Part shown: positions 1 to 13,328 of the stretch, in pieces
Layout: each line of letters begins with the position of its first letter
Position numbering within the stretch: position 1 is the first letter of the stretch
From: Sphagnum compactum
Taxonomy: Eukaryota > Bryophyta > Sphagnopsida > Sphagnales
Assembly: GCA_965153455.1 (NCBI GenBank)
Contig: OZ234504.1
Coordinates: 8,370,001 to 8,434,000 of the forward strand
DNA length: 64,000 bases
Direction of reading: 5' to 3'
Made by a program: the position numbers and the translations under genes
The notes under the pieces: generated by a model
The model's input: the letters and a program-made list of their open reading frames with translations, nothing else
The model's database searches: none
What the model was told of the DNA's origin: nothing

Positions 1-854
1 AGATGCTCATCTTAGTTGCATTTGATAAATGAGAGGATTCCATTGTGATTTTAATTGACATGCCATTGACAAATTACATTATTATTGTTGGACTTGCCTC
101 TTAAACCTCCTTTCAATCCCATGCCCTTTTCGACCAAATTTGAATTCAACATTTTACATGAATGGTGTCATGTGTGCAAACAGGTGAAAGTGAGGTATTT
201 CATATGGAGGGTTAGGCCATGAAAATGTTGATTAACAATAGTAATGGTTTGGAAATGTTGAGATACCTTGTCATTAGTGACAAAAATATTTAAATTTCAC
301 ATATTTTGAACTACCACGTTATATTGTGATTATTAGTGAACCAAATAAGCACGTTGCATCATCTAATTATCAAAATACGTGAACATTATCAATTTATATT
401 CATGTTACCACTAACTTCATTTTCATTTGTGAACATTCCTTAAGATGATTTATTGTGACGACAAGTGCCTATGATTGGTTAGTTTGATTCAACATTGATA
501 TGATTTTATAATGTTTATGTTTTGTGTGAATCCCATACCATTATTTGGTTGTGAGGAAAAGATGTAAAATCATTATTTATTTTGTATCCACCTTATACAT
601 GAAAATGGTGAATTGATTGTTTTTTCTTTTCTTTGTTTGATTGTAAGAATTTGTTATGGCCATATGTGTACTATAACAATGCATTAAATTTAAACATAGA
701 ATATGTCAATGGCTCACATTATTCCAATGCTCTATGAACATGTTAGTCAACAACAAATTATTTTGCCTTGCTGAATGTTCCAATATATGAATTTTCATGT
801 GATATTATAAGATTGTACCAACAAAATATATTTTTAGGTTATGAGTTGGGGGCA
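1..854. other. AT-rich flank upstream of the S9 peptidase gene
   Basis: No gene recognised. The sequence is AT-rich with stops in all frames. An open frame in the peptidase frame runs back from 855 to about 768 but contains no ATG, so it is read as 5' leader. Confidence 0.5.
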
Positions 855-3800
855 ATGTCGCACAGGAAGAGTGTTGTGGTATCTCTGCACTCGGTAACTC
901 GCCTTGGGTCCGCACCACCGCACGCGCCACGCACTCCCATTCTTCTGCCCTCGCTTCTGCGGAAACTGTTGTTCTCTACCTCTCTTTGCATTCACCTTCC
1001 TTGTGGTGCCGTGAAACCTGCAGCACCCAGGAGACAATTGCGGCAGTGCGATCTGAAAACGTCGAACAAGTTCTCTGTGACAAGATCTTCACTCTCCTCC
1101 ACGGCTGCTGTAGAGATGGGTAAGACGAGAAAAGAGACGCTGGCCTACGGTGCTTGGAAGTCACCATTGACTGCAGACTTTGTGTCCGGGGCATCCAAAC
1201 GCCTGGCTGGGGCAGCTCTGGACTCAGAGGGTCATCTAATCTGGCTTGAGGGCCGGCCTTCAGAATCTGGGTCAGTCATTACGATTCATTCCTGTTTGTT
1301 TTTCTGCGTTGCTGCTGAACAATCACACTCATCATATTCACAGTTTCTCAATGCAAAACCATGCAGTGCACAAAAAGAGGCAAGTTCCTGTGGTATTTGC
1401 ACTCAATCTACTATACCCTAATCTTGGTTTGCTTCCACCCATTTCTTGTTTTGGGTCTGTCACTAAATTCAATACTCTTCTTCTTGTCTCCGATTTTGTG
1501 AGCTTTATGACCTTTGTTTATAGGGATCATGACTTGTGCAAGCAGCAGATGTGTCAGGTGGTTTCCATGATTAGTTTCTCAGTTGAACAGAAAATGAGAA
1601 AAGCTTATGGGCAGTTGAAAAACTATGAAGATACATATATTAGCAAAGAGAGTAAAGCAATTGGCAATTGGCAATTATGCGATGCTGACTGAATTTTGTG
1701 AATTTGGTGCTGGCAAGAATAGGTGGGCAGTATTGGTGAGAGAAGGGGCAAACGCAGAGTCTCCTCCAATTGACATCACCCCAGCAGGCTTCAATGTGCG
1801 CACAACTGTCCACGAGTATGGAGGAGGAGCTTTTACTGTGGAAGGAGACACAGTCATCTTCTCCAACTATGTAGATCAGCGGCTTTACAAACAATCCTTC
1901 GTTGGTGGTAAAGCTAGAGCTTAAGCTGGACATTTTCTCTGTTATTATGGAAAGCAAATAGACAACGACATCAAGACTTCAATGTTCCAGTCAGATATGA
2001 TGGATTGGTACTTTGTTATATGTATGTGGGATTCTTAGTTGTTGGGTTCCAAGTATGAACAAAAGGTAGAGTTCAGATGTTGGATTGTGGGGTATATGGA
2101 CAGACCACACACCGGTGCCACTCACTCCTGCCTATGGAGGGCGAGCAGTGCGATATGCAGATGGTGAATTTGATTTGAAGTTTGATCGCTACATCATAGT
2201 GCGCGAAGGTGACCATTATGTAACCACTTGCAATTTGAGCAAATCTTTTCTTTTTGTGTTAGGAACTTCACCATCTTTTTTGACTAGCTGAAAAGATGTA
2301 TCAAGGCAGCATGAACTGCCCAATAGTACATCCCCATTATGATTGGCTGCCTGACTGATATTTTTGTCACTGTTGAACTGCAGATAATCGACAGGCAGGC
2401 AAGGAAGCAGTGAATGAGATTGTTTCTGTGGAGCTCAATGGGGATCCGAATGCTGGTAAGGCATTCCACTTTCCAAAGCTGGACCCTGTGTTCAGATGAC
2501 AGAAATGTAAATGTTGGAACAGAAATGTATGGCTGCATATGAATTGTCTTCATCTGGATCATGGCTGTAGTGTGGTGCTGTCTGATAATATTTGGTGTAC
2601 ATGGTGAGGGGAACAGAACCAAAAGTGCTGGTGAAGGGCAATGACTTCTATATGTTTCCAAGGCTAAGCCCAGATGGCCAAAAGCTTGCTTGGGTGGAGT
2701 GGTCTCACCCAAATATGCCATGGGACCAAACCTCTGTGTGGGTTGGCAAAGTCTCAGACTCTGGGTAAGTGTACTTCGTGCCCCCCTTTTGCCCATCAGT
2801 CTCTGTTGACACTGCCATTTCCTCTAGGAATAACTGTTGTGTATCCTTGGACTGAAAACAGTTGATTACAATGAGAAATTAAAGTGTTCATACAAGTTGG
2901 AAACAGGAGAGTTAAGGCAAGCATCATTTCAGTGGCTATTCAGCTTTTGATCCTAGAGTGGCTTGATCAGCGAAATTACAGATCCAATATGTGTGGCTGG
3001 AGGTGACAAAGGCATTGTGGAGGCCCCAACAGAGCCAAGGTGGTCACCCCAAGGCAAGTGCATATGGGCTCATGTGGCAGAGGTAGTTGGGATAGCCTAA
3101 ACATTCCTAGTCCTATCATAATAAGACTTCAAGAAGCTTGGGTTCTTATGTCTACTTTTTTCTCATTGTTATTAATGTGATTAGTCCAGATTCATGGCTC
3201 AACAGTTTCAATGCATTTATGACTGCAGGTGAGCTGATCTTCGTGTCAGACAGAGATGGTGGTTTCTGGAACCTTTATCGCTGGGTATTGATTCCTTTAC
3301 ACAGATGATTTGTGCTGGAAGGTTTTAGGGTTTTAGATTTGTACTTGCTGGCACCTTGTTGCTAGCTATCAGACCATTAACACAGCATGTGACAGCAGAT
3401 ATTTGTGTCTGTAAGGATCTGAGGTTCTATTGCAAGCAATCAGCTTAGAGCATTCAGGGGACTGCGGCATTGCAATAATCTAAACTGATTCTGCTTACAA
3501 GAGGCTTTTGCAGTTGGCTTAAAACAACTCACTGTGGACATTTCAAGACCAAGGAACTTGAGGCTTCTGTTTGTGATATCACTTTGTATCTTTTTCTGCT
3601 CTGAAAGACTTCTCTCTGGATTTCAGGGTGGCAAGGGTAGGAAGCTTGAGGCACTTTATCCATTGGAAGCTGAATTCACCAGACCTGCTTGGATATTTGG
3701 CAACTCGTCATTTGCCTTCACCCAGTTGAGTGGTGTTGAGGCTGCATATCAGATTGTCTGCACATACAGGTAAAATGTCCATTGTTGCTCATGGAGGATC

Positions 3801-6800
3801 TACATCATTCATGTACACTGTGGGCTACTGCCAGTTGGTTTTGTTTCTGCTTTCTACTCATGCCCATATTCACTTTTCAACTTTTGTGTTCAGGCAACGC
3901 AGTGTATCACATCTGGCAATACTTGATCCCTCATCTCTCACCTTGTCAACAGTGAAAACAGCTTTCACAGATATCTATGGCTTGGTAAGAGCGATTCAAC
4001 CAATACCACAAACTCACCATTCACTGGAATTTACATAGAGTAACCCTACTCCCTATGTCACAGTTGGGTTGTATGTGCCGCTACAATTCTCAAATTTTCT
4101 GGATTTGTGGTAGGGTTTCAATAATATGTTGTGGAACCCAATCTTACTCTCAAAAAGTGAAGTCTATTCCCCCAATCCTAGGGAATGCCTATGAAAACAT
4201 AGAAATAGTGAGCACACAATTGAGCACATTTACCACCTCCATTCTACAATCAACCAGGTCAATAGTTTCTGCTCATATAAGCAATATAGTCTTGTTAGTG
4301 AAGCATTTTCTCATGACAACCTGATTGTGCAGTTTGCAAAGGGCAACAATATATACCTGACTGGAGGCTCTGCAGTTGATGCTATGTCTCTAGCGAAGGT
4401 GCACACCTTTCTCCCAGTGCACCTTATTCTCTTGTTCTCCACCCCCTTGATGTGGTCAATGCATACTGCTCTCCACTGCAACGCATTGTGATTGATGATG
4501 AATGTTGGTCACAGATAAGCTTAACAGAAGGTGGGAAGGCAACTAGTGAAGAGTCTATTATCTGGTCATCACTTGGTCTTGATACAGCACAATACAAGCC
4601 ATACTTCAGCACCCCCAAAGTAATTGAGTTCCCAACCAAGGTTGCTGGGCAGACAGCCTTTGCCAATTTCTATCCTCCTTCCAATGGGGACTTCGATGGT
4701 CCAAATGGAGAAAAACCACCACTACTTGTGAGGAGCCATGGTATGTCAGAGCTGTCTGTTGCACTTCAATCATTTGATCTGTATAGGACCTGTATTTGTG
4801 ATGGTGGATTTGTCACAATTGCTGTCTGTTGTCTTGAGTGAGTCAGTTGATTTTCTTGTGGCCACCTTCCATAGAGTTTACTTCATACTAACATGTAGAT
4901 GTTTGTCTAGATGGTGATCTACAATTCCCATAACAAGTAGGGAAAGCAAACTGTCTCAATTGATTTCCATGCTTCCAATGTCATTGATATTCAGGAGGTC
5001 CAACAAGTGAAGCAAAAACAACCCTATCCAGTATTCAGTACTGGACAAGTCGAGGTTGGGCTTTTGCTGATGTTAACTATGGAGGAAGCACAGGTACTCT
5101 TTCTTTCTCTATCACCTTGTCTTCTTTAATTTCTCTTGTTGCAGCTTCTGCTGGCTTGAACACTGGGGCTACAGGCTATGGCAGGGAATTCCGTGAGAGA
5201 CTCTATGGTGAATGGGGCATTGTGGATGTGAACGACTGCTGCAGCTGTGCCGAGTATCTGGTACACAGTTTTATGTATACTCATGTGATTATTCATCACA
5301 CAGAAAGTACATTTAGGGACCCTTGATGACAGGATTATTCCCTTCTTCAACAGTTTGATTATCCATTTGATATACAAAGACTTGCTGTTTTAGCTGTAAA
5401 TTACACATCTACAAGATGATCTTTTTTAGATTAGTCATTCTGGTTCTTTCTACTATGCATCCACATTCTTAGTCAGGTCAGAACTCAGAACATCCAAAGC
5501 TGTGAGAGGCTTTGCAGGTGAATGCAGGGGAGGTTGATGCCAAACGGTTATGCATCGATGGCCGGTCAGCAGGTGGTTATACTACCATGGCAGCCCTTGT
5601 GTTCTCTGACACCTTCACAGCTGGTGCAACTCTATTTGGGGTAATTTTCTGCTCACCTTGCTATTTCTCACTTTTCATCGTGGAGGTCACTGAATATGTG
5701 AGTGACTATCACTGTTGTTCAAACTGCTCTTCATGTCTTTTCTATGGTTTCAAGGGTTGGTTCACCCTTTTTCTTTTCTTTCTTTTGATTATATTGCTTT
5801 CTTTCTTTCTTGACTGCTGATATGTTGTTGGATCAGATTTCTCTATAGCCTTTTTTTTAGGTCACCTCTTAATTCTGTTCATTCTGACTTATGAAGTTCT
5901 CAACATCTATGAAAAAAAATCAGCTAAAGGAGTTATGAGACCGAATGCTGAACAATGAAAGAAGAGTGGGAAGTGGAGACATATGTTGATTCTCTATTGT
6001 TGACTGTACTTGTGTTCCATACTTATTCCCAGAAACTGATTCGGATTGTTTTGGGGTGTTGTTGAGTGCTAGCCAACATCACGTCTGAGTCTTCCCATTG
6101 CTTCCGGAAAGGCAACAGAAACTCAGGACGCAGATTGTGTATAATGGTTTGCCCAAGTTTTTTGGGAAGATTATTATATGCTTATCTACACCCACTGTTG
6201 GGAGCTGATGAACTCAGTGGGTAGTCATGGCAGCTCGTCACTGCCGTTCGTGATGAAGGTGATGGTCTGTCACTTTGTGAGCGACTCTCATGAGGTTATG
6301 ACTGCACTCATTGTCGTGTTACCTTTAATTGTTGTTGTGGAGATTTCTCTGCAACTTCATCGATCTGTTTTGGGGTGTTGATGGAATTCTGCAGCTAAGT
6401 GATTTGACAGTGTTTGTGACAGAGACTCACAAGTTTGTGTCTTGTTACTTGGATTCCCTCATTGGTATGCCTACCAATTACTGTCTGCAATCCTCACTAA
6501 AGAGAAAATAGAGATTGAGCAAGCATGATTATTCTGAGTGTTAGTAAAAAGACTCAAGAATGAGCAAGCAGAGTGAGAATTGAGCTCATAAGAAATAGGA
6601 ATGGAGAATTAAAGAGAATAAGATGCTACCGGATAAGTTACATCATAGTCTCTTTTACTTATGTGAACATGTGACATAACTAGAGTGATCTGATTCTCAT
6701 TAAAGACAATAAGTTGCTACCAGACTCAGTTTGAGCATTGTTTGTTTTGCATAATGTCTAAGGTCATTCTCACAGATGTGGGTATGCTTGCTCTTCAGGA

Positions 6801-8022
6801 TCCACGGATAAGGAGAAAAAGCTCTATGATAGGTCACCTATCAACTTCCTTGATAGGCTGTCTTGCCCTGTGATTGTCTTTCAGGGGCTGGAAGATAAAG
6901 TACCATTGTTTCCCTTCTTTCTTTTCAAAGTCAGTTTCCATTCCATGTTTCCTAGAGCTTCTTATGTGCTTTTGAAGCAGGGTAATAGCCTGGCCAAAGC
7001 TCTTCACATAGTACACTTTATTATCTTGCAACTTGGGCCATAGACACTGGACATATGTTTAACAAGGTGGAGGGGAAATATGGTACATGCAGGTGGTCCC
7101 ACCAAACCAAGCACGCTTGATTTATAAAGCAGTCAAAGCCAAAGGGATTCCTGTTGCACTGATTGAGTATGAGGGCGAGCAACATGGTTTTCTGAAGGTC
7201 TCCCACACATTCTCTTGCTTCTTGCTCTGTCTGAATTGTGCACAGAAAGGGGATAGTGCCTATGTCTCATCCACTGCCTCGGTCTTGTGCATTTCTTTGA
7301 ATGTAGTAGTCCCTGCACCTGTGTGTGCCAGATTTTCAAGTTCAATGCTCCAGCCTTTTTCCATCACAAGCCAATGACACAGACCAAAGTTACATCTTCT
7401 GTATAGACCACAGACAGCCAAGAATGCGTGTGTGCAAAGGTTGTCAGGAACTCCACAGAGATGATATGTAGCTGCATAATGGAAGTCTGGGAGAGAGTGT
7501 GTTGTCAATTGAGTGGCCACCATAATGTTGGCTTCCACCCCTTGCCCTGTCCAAAAACCTTAGGCCAATGGCCAAAGGCTGCAGAATGAAAGTCATTCTT
7601 TATAGTCTTCTCTGAGGGCCTCAATCCATCCATTCTTCTCTTGATTTTTTCTTTCTGGGGTTTGATAAGTGCATCTCTTGCCCTCTTCCTAGGGGCACCT
7701 TATGAGTGGTTTGTTATTTTGATTTTTTCAACTATTTAGTTTTGGTAAATTGATTCTTTGGTGTCATCCCTGGTGGACAGAGATGAAACTCTTCTTCAAT
7801 TCTCTTGAAAAGCTTCTTTCATTCTCTTGCTCTCCCTCCCACACCTTAATCCATACTTGGCATTGTCTGATCAGAAGTGCTGCTGATTGTTTGGTTGGGC
7901 TACAGGCTGAAAATATCCGCAATACTCTGGAACAAGAGATGGTCTTCTTTGCGCGCTTGATTGGAGGCTTCCAAGTGGCAAATGAGATCACACCTATCAA
8001 GATTGACAACTATGACAAGTAG
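855..8022 (+). CDS. S9-family prolyl oligopeptidase / dipeptidyl aminopeptidase-like serine peptidase
   Basis: Predicted alpha/beta-hydrolase peptidase that cleaves short peptides, with an N-terminal beta-propeller and a C-terminal catalytic domain, like Arabidopsis At5g36210. Exons: 855-1270, 1723-1907, 2104-2208, 2384-2455, 2617-2764, 2959-3053, 3229-3284, 3627-3769, 3894-3984, 4333-4398, 4515-4740, 4995-5093, 5175-5260, 5518-5640, 6395-6464, 6799-6899, 7093-7197, 7906-8022. They total 2304 nt (767 aa) and every junction keeps phase. The start is the first in-frame ATG, with G at -3. The first ~85 residues are rich in Ser, Arg and Thr, fitting an organelle transit peptide. Predicted triad: Ser613 in GRSAGG, Asp693 in QGLEDK, His725 in GEQHGF. 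Intron 6 (3054-3228) needs a GC donor. Exon 15 (23 codons) departs from the family motif HKFESRY, reading HKFVSCY. The exact ends of exons 2 and 11 are the least certain. Confidence 0.9.
6180..6380 (+). mobile_element. possible transposon fragment in intron 14 of the S9 peptidase gene
   Basis: About 30 bases near 6330-6362 (TTGTTGTGGAGATTTCTCT core) recur almost exactly near 34350-34380, at the end of a transposon-like remnant. In one frame both copies read CCGDFS, which resembles the GCERxxS core of hAT dimerisation domains. The boundaries are a guess; only the shared core is directly seen. Confidence 0.3.
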
Positions 8023-8513
8023 AAATTTTTCTGGTGGCTTTTAGGATCTGCTCATCAAAGTTCCAAGGTTGGTGTTTTAAGGTTTGTAACTTATTGGAAC
8101 ACTGTGTCACAGATGAGGTAAGTAACCACCTACTAATGAACTCAAGAGCCTAAGCAGGGAACCAACCTCATGGCATGTGTCATGTGCTGGTATCGGCAGG
8201 GACTGTAAACAAGTGCATCCTCTCCAGCATGTGGTACTTGAAACTGCAAAACTAGAATTGGCTTGGAAGTCATGACCTAGTCAGTATTTTTGTACAGCCC
8301 TCAAGGCCTCCTACTTGACAAACACAGCTCTATAATGTAAGACCGATCTCCCTTCCAAAGACAAATCTGACACATAATGACTGATCTTGCTTATTCAGAC
8401 AAATCTAAAATATGATGACTCCATCTTCCTTACATGAGACACTGGCAGTGGTCTGATTGAAAATGTACTGACCAAATCTGGCTTGTGCATTGTGCAATGC
8501 AAAGTCAGTGATT

Positions 8514-8612
8514 TTTTTTGTGCAGTTTTTGTACAACATTATTTTAGCATTGTGGTGGCAGAGTTGGTGAGTTTTGTGCAGTTTTTGTACAACATTAGAT
8601 GAGCATTGTGAT
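8514..8612. repeat. two-copy direct repeat, about 58-bp period
   Basis: The block TTTTGTGCAGTTTTTGTACA occurs twice, followed each time by ACATTA and AGCATTGTGRTGG. This is a local tandem duplication downstream of the S9 peptidase gene. Confidence 0.75.
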
Positions 8613-11600
8613 GGAAACAAGTCCAATTTTGAAGAGAGAAATAGCTGATACATTTTTCTATTCAGTTGGGTAAATGATGGCAGAAACACTTGCATAAATA
8701 AGGTCAGAACTTAAATCCTTGAAGATTTGTCCATCTCCAAAAGCAGGGCTTCACTCTGAAACCGGAACTATAAACCAGAAAACCCAATGTCCCACAGCAG
8801 CATGTCTGTGTCAGTTTTTGCAATCAAACCACTTTGATTCTGCAGACATGGGAAACTACTAACTTAAATGTGATCTGTCTATGGACATTGGAGGATGTGT
8901 GTGAGCTGCTAGCTACTACCATTCCTGCCTCTAGCAGCAGCAGCTCAGTGCTTTTTTTCCAAGTTTGTAGTTTAGCCAGAGTGGTGATCCTACTGAAGAA
9001 AAATTAGCCAAATTTGGCTATAGACCAGATAGGAAAGTAAAAATGATAAGAATCCTTCTATATTCTTGGCTATCTTCTGGAACCCTATTATAAAAATAAG
9101 GCGATTTTGAACATTTGTTTCCTCGAAATCTGGCGAACTTGTACCCATTTTTTTCATTTCCTGTATTCCACATTACAGAAATTTACACTTCTGAGGAACC
9201 AACTATTTCCTGTGGCTGCTGGCGGGGCCTGGTCCAAAACCTAACCCTAAAGAGAACCCTAAACCCGAGTATAAAAGTGCATGCCACGGTAAATCTGTCT
9301 ATGTTCTACAATGTTTCTCGAATAGCTAGGGTTCTCTTCTAACGCCTGTGGATGACTCTTTTCTAGCAGAATTTCCGCCACATTGTGCAATTCTCAACCG
9401 CTTTGTTGCAAGGTTGTGCTGGTGATGTGGTTATTTCCTTGCTTCCTTGCTTCCTTCCTTACTTATGCTCCTCATTGATGTATTAGTAATGCCCCTTGTT
9501 GGTGGCTTTCTTTCTCCATAGCTGTTTGGTGGTCTCTTTGCTATAGAGAGGGCTCTAGGCGTCTGTAGCCGTTCCTTTTTCCGGGTGTTTTGTGGGTTTT
9601 TTTTGGGGTTTCCCTTGAGGTGCACAAAATAATTCGTGGTTTTCTGTTTGCTGCTGCTTGACTTTTTTCTTTTTCTTTGTGTATCTAGCTTGTGCGAAGG
9701 GCTTTTGGTACTTTTTTGATCAATGGTCATGTCGTTTAGTATGTTGGTTAGTCTGATTTGAGTGCTTGCCCAATGATGCAAAATATTTTTCTGAGTGCCC
9801 AAGGCACGTGCGGAAAGAATGTACCAAAATACCAAAAATGGCTTTGAGGGCATCGCTTAGTCAAAACTTTGTATAATATTCAGGTCTACCATAAGCGGTG
9901 AGTACTTCAGTGAAAAGGTGGAGGATGTTTCACTGGTATTTGCTATCTAGTCTGTCCGGTTCGTTGTACGAACATGTCTCTTTTGTTTGCTGACCTTTAC
10001 CTATTCCCTTGAGTTTTTCAAGGGAGCATAACCGTAGTGTCTTCCCAGTCGGTCGGTTGCAAGCTCGCAGTTGTAGGATGTTGTTTGTGGAGAATAACGT
10101 TCTGTAGCCTCCATGAGATTTCGGGTTTAAGGTGAAAGATGGAAATTCGTGGACGGTCTAGGAGGGGGGTTTTCCTGAATGTAATGTGCCTGCACTTCCC
10201 TCTGCCTTGCGATCCTCCTTGGTGCAATCACTCGTTAACTCTTATGTGATCTCATTAGCTTTTTGCCAGTCGTGGGCAACTGGATTTGCCGAAGCCAATA
10301 TCATGTTCTTTTGTGTATATGTGACAAGGCTGAGATTCCAACTGGAAGATGTGATGGCTTGGGCAATGGCCCATTCGGTAGCCTCTTCATTAATCTTTAT
10401 GTTACAATACTGAAATTAAAGCTGGAAATGGAGATGATGGGAAGGCAATTTGACCCTTGTAGCTGTATGGGACCTCCACATGCGGGAGGTTCTTGAGAAA
10501 GGTTCGCTGTTTGAAGTCAAATGTAAGACCACTGCAAATGGCAACGCCTTGCATCCATGAAAGCCTATGTGTGAGCACTAAAACAGTCAAGATGGAAGAG
10601 AACCCACATTTGTTGCTATGCACAACGAGCTTCAAGTTTATACCTACAGGGCTTTTAAGAAAGTTAACCACAGACTCTCGAGGGTCAAGGAGTAAAAGGG
10701 GTGCTTACAGCTCTTCAACCAAGAAACAATGCAACATCTTCATTCCTTCCCATGCCTTGTCCAAGAGGTAATGACAAGAGTCAATTGGCAAGGGATTGAA
10801 ATCCAACAGAGCTGCCAACGAAGTTCTGAGGTCCAAGCCCTGTTTCAGGAAGAAGAAAGTGGCAACATGTGGACAAGGAATCTACATATTAAGGTTCCGT
10901 CTTTGGCCAGAAAACCTTTTGGAGGTATTGCCAGCCTTGACCCACTAGCAGCGTACAACTAGAGAGGTCTGTTGGCAACATTGTGGATGGTGATATCTTC
11001 AGAACTACATTTGAATAAAAGCTGTAACATGGAGATGGGGTTTGACTGTGTGGATGGTGAACCCTGTGCTGCATCCCCAGCCAGTCATTGTAATTGAAAC
11101 ACAGGATACCTGTGACACCCACAATCCTTGCTGTTATCCATGGATGCAAAATACTTTCTCATCTCCCAGGTAGTAACTCTAAGATTCCAGTACAAGGTAA
11201 TGGCATGACAGAGTAAGGATCTGAGGAAAGACAGGTAAAATCATCATTCCTCAGGATTCAAGCCCAACCCATTCCATATTCCAAAATGTGCAGTTAAGTC
11301 TCTTATTGAACCTGTGATATGAACTGTTTAACTCCAGTCCTCATTATGACTCACAGACAGACCATTGACTACATTCCCACTTTTATCTGCATGAATTTTC
11401 TCCATCATCATTTTTCTTTTTTCTTTTTTTGAGTTGATATAAGTCAAATGTTATGAGCTACAAAGCTAATGGCCCCACCATAGTTCATATGCATGGGGCT
11501 AGAGGCAAATCAATATCGAGGACAGCAACAGTGGTACAATAATTAAAGCAAGGTAACAAGTTTGACCATCCTTCATTTACTTAATTATTTAGTTTTGAGA

Positions 11601-12322
11601 TGCATATTGCAGTGAAGGTTGGTTGGCTGCATGGGAGAGAACCAGCTATGGGTCCTCTGGACTTGTTGATCAGGAGCTGGGTAAAGACAGAGCCCCAACA
11701 TGAAATCAAGGGATTCTGGTTTTGCAGTACAGTATATGCCCATTTGCAGAAGGAAGGCACCTTCCTGCCTCGCATCCACACCAACTTGGAGGCCCCCTCC
11801 CAGCAAACTCATTGCCACATCCATGAGTGCTCCAAGTTTCAAAAGAAATACTGCTGGGCAATTAAGGCTACACCACAGAGACACTTCCTAAAAGGAATGC
11901 TACAAAATGAATTTTTGCAGCACCCTCAGCTGTATGAGAGGATACCACACTTGCAACTTGCCTACAGCATATGGTATGCATAAAAATGCCACCAACCAGC
12001 TGTATGCTTGGTGGAAAAATTACAGAGCTTCTAAAGGAGATGAAGAAGGGTTATCAATCAGAAGCTGATCTCTTTTCATACGATGGACTTCAGGCGTGTG
12101 TCTGAGTGAAGGGGTCATGGTCCATCAGGTGAATACCTAACGTCTTATAGGGATTTATCCAGTAATCTTTCATGAACTTTGGCCACTTTCTAAGAACTTA
12201 TTGACTGAACTCATGCTGTATGTTATAACAGGCAGCAAAGAGAGGGCCAGGTCCATGACTCTGGACTTTAGCAGCATCTAGGATCTGGTGCATCAAGGGG
12301 TGATTCAATGAGGGTAGTAGTG

Positions 12323-12630
12323 GGACACTAGGGAATGCCAAAGGCTCACCAGATGAACATGATAACATTGATGCAAAGCAAGCAGGTTGCAAGATTTGTT
12401 TTGCACCTCATATGTCATGGAAAGGTTTCAATGGATCAAAGAACAACAGGACAGCAACTGAGCAAATAGCATATGAATCCCTTGTGGCTGGCTCAGGGAC
12501 AATTATTCTGCATCCTGGAATGGACACAGAAGAAGATTTGACTAACAGGGCCTTGGTGCCAATGCAGAAGAACATAGTTCAGGCCCTTGATATGTGTGTC
12601 ACCCTTCAGTGGGCAGAGCTGCATGTGTAA
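12323..12630 (+). other. unrecognised coding-like segment, possibly a terminal exon or a relic
   Basis: One frame is open from about 12302 to a TAA at 12628-12630 and encodes about 100 residues of ordinary composition, including CKICFAPHMSWKGFNG, TATEQIAYESLVAG, GTIILHPGM and NIVQALDMCVTLQ. Unlike the low-complexity shadow frames nearby, it looks like real or formerly real protein. I do not recognise the family. No clear upstream exon was joined to it, although open segments exist at 10493-10960 and 11600-11983 on the same strand. It could be the last exon of a divergent gene, a pseudogene piece or chance. Confidence 0.3.
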
Positions 12631-13328
12631 TTAAATGCAAGCGCTCTCATGTGTGCAACCTGTTGCTGCGAATATCGCTGAGCTGATGGCCACCAGTTAT
12701 CAGAGTCATCAAATATGATTGTTTCTAGGACTAGAGAAAACAGATATTTGCATCAAGTAATTGTTGCATTCTCGAAGATCTTGTTATTGCACCCACACTA
12801 AACGATGGTTGCTACCACTCCTCTGAATGCCCTAAGCTGCAGAGAGAAGAACATATCCAACAAAAATGTCATAGCTGAACTTTCTCTATATCCAATCTAA
12901 TGTGCGAACTGGAGCAAACTTTTCTGCAGTTTGGTAGCCTTAAATTTTTTTTGGTTTTGCAGCAATTCATTATTAGCAACTGTACCTTTGAATTTCCACA
13001 ATATAAAATAAAAAGTGGTTATCTCTGCATAAATAAGTTTCTTATTCATTGCTTATACAGGGTGCCTGAGATTGCAAATTTGGATTTTGGAGATTTGATA
13101 GTTAGATGAATTGATTCTGTACACTCTTTCCAGAATCCATAGTTACTTAACTTGGAACTTCAGTGACACAGATATGATAATCAGACGAAGTCTATGTACC
13201 CATATCTGCATATGCTTCAGCAGAAGAGCTACGTGGTTTTGTAAGGATAAATCCATCTATGGTGTAACTGATGGGGATTTTAAAAAGAAAAACACTTGAT
13301 AAAGAATGGGGATTTCTTTTTGGGATGT

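Larger units (their letters stand above)
8023..13320. other. 5.3-kb region without a supported intact gene
   Basis: It begins with the 3' end of the peptidase transcript. Beyond that I see scattered open frames of 60-130 codons on both strands, none with a recognisable domain or splice-linked partner. A telo-box-like AACCCTAAA motif lies near 9240-9265. A tandem duplication (8514-8612) and a coding-like segment (12323-12630) are listed separately. Confidence 0.5.

Noticed and set aside
768-854. Extending the S9 peptidase start to 768
   Set aside because: The codon at 768 is CTG and no ATG occurs in the frame before 855.
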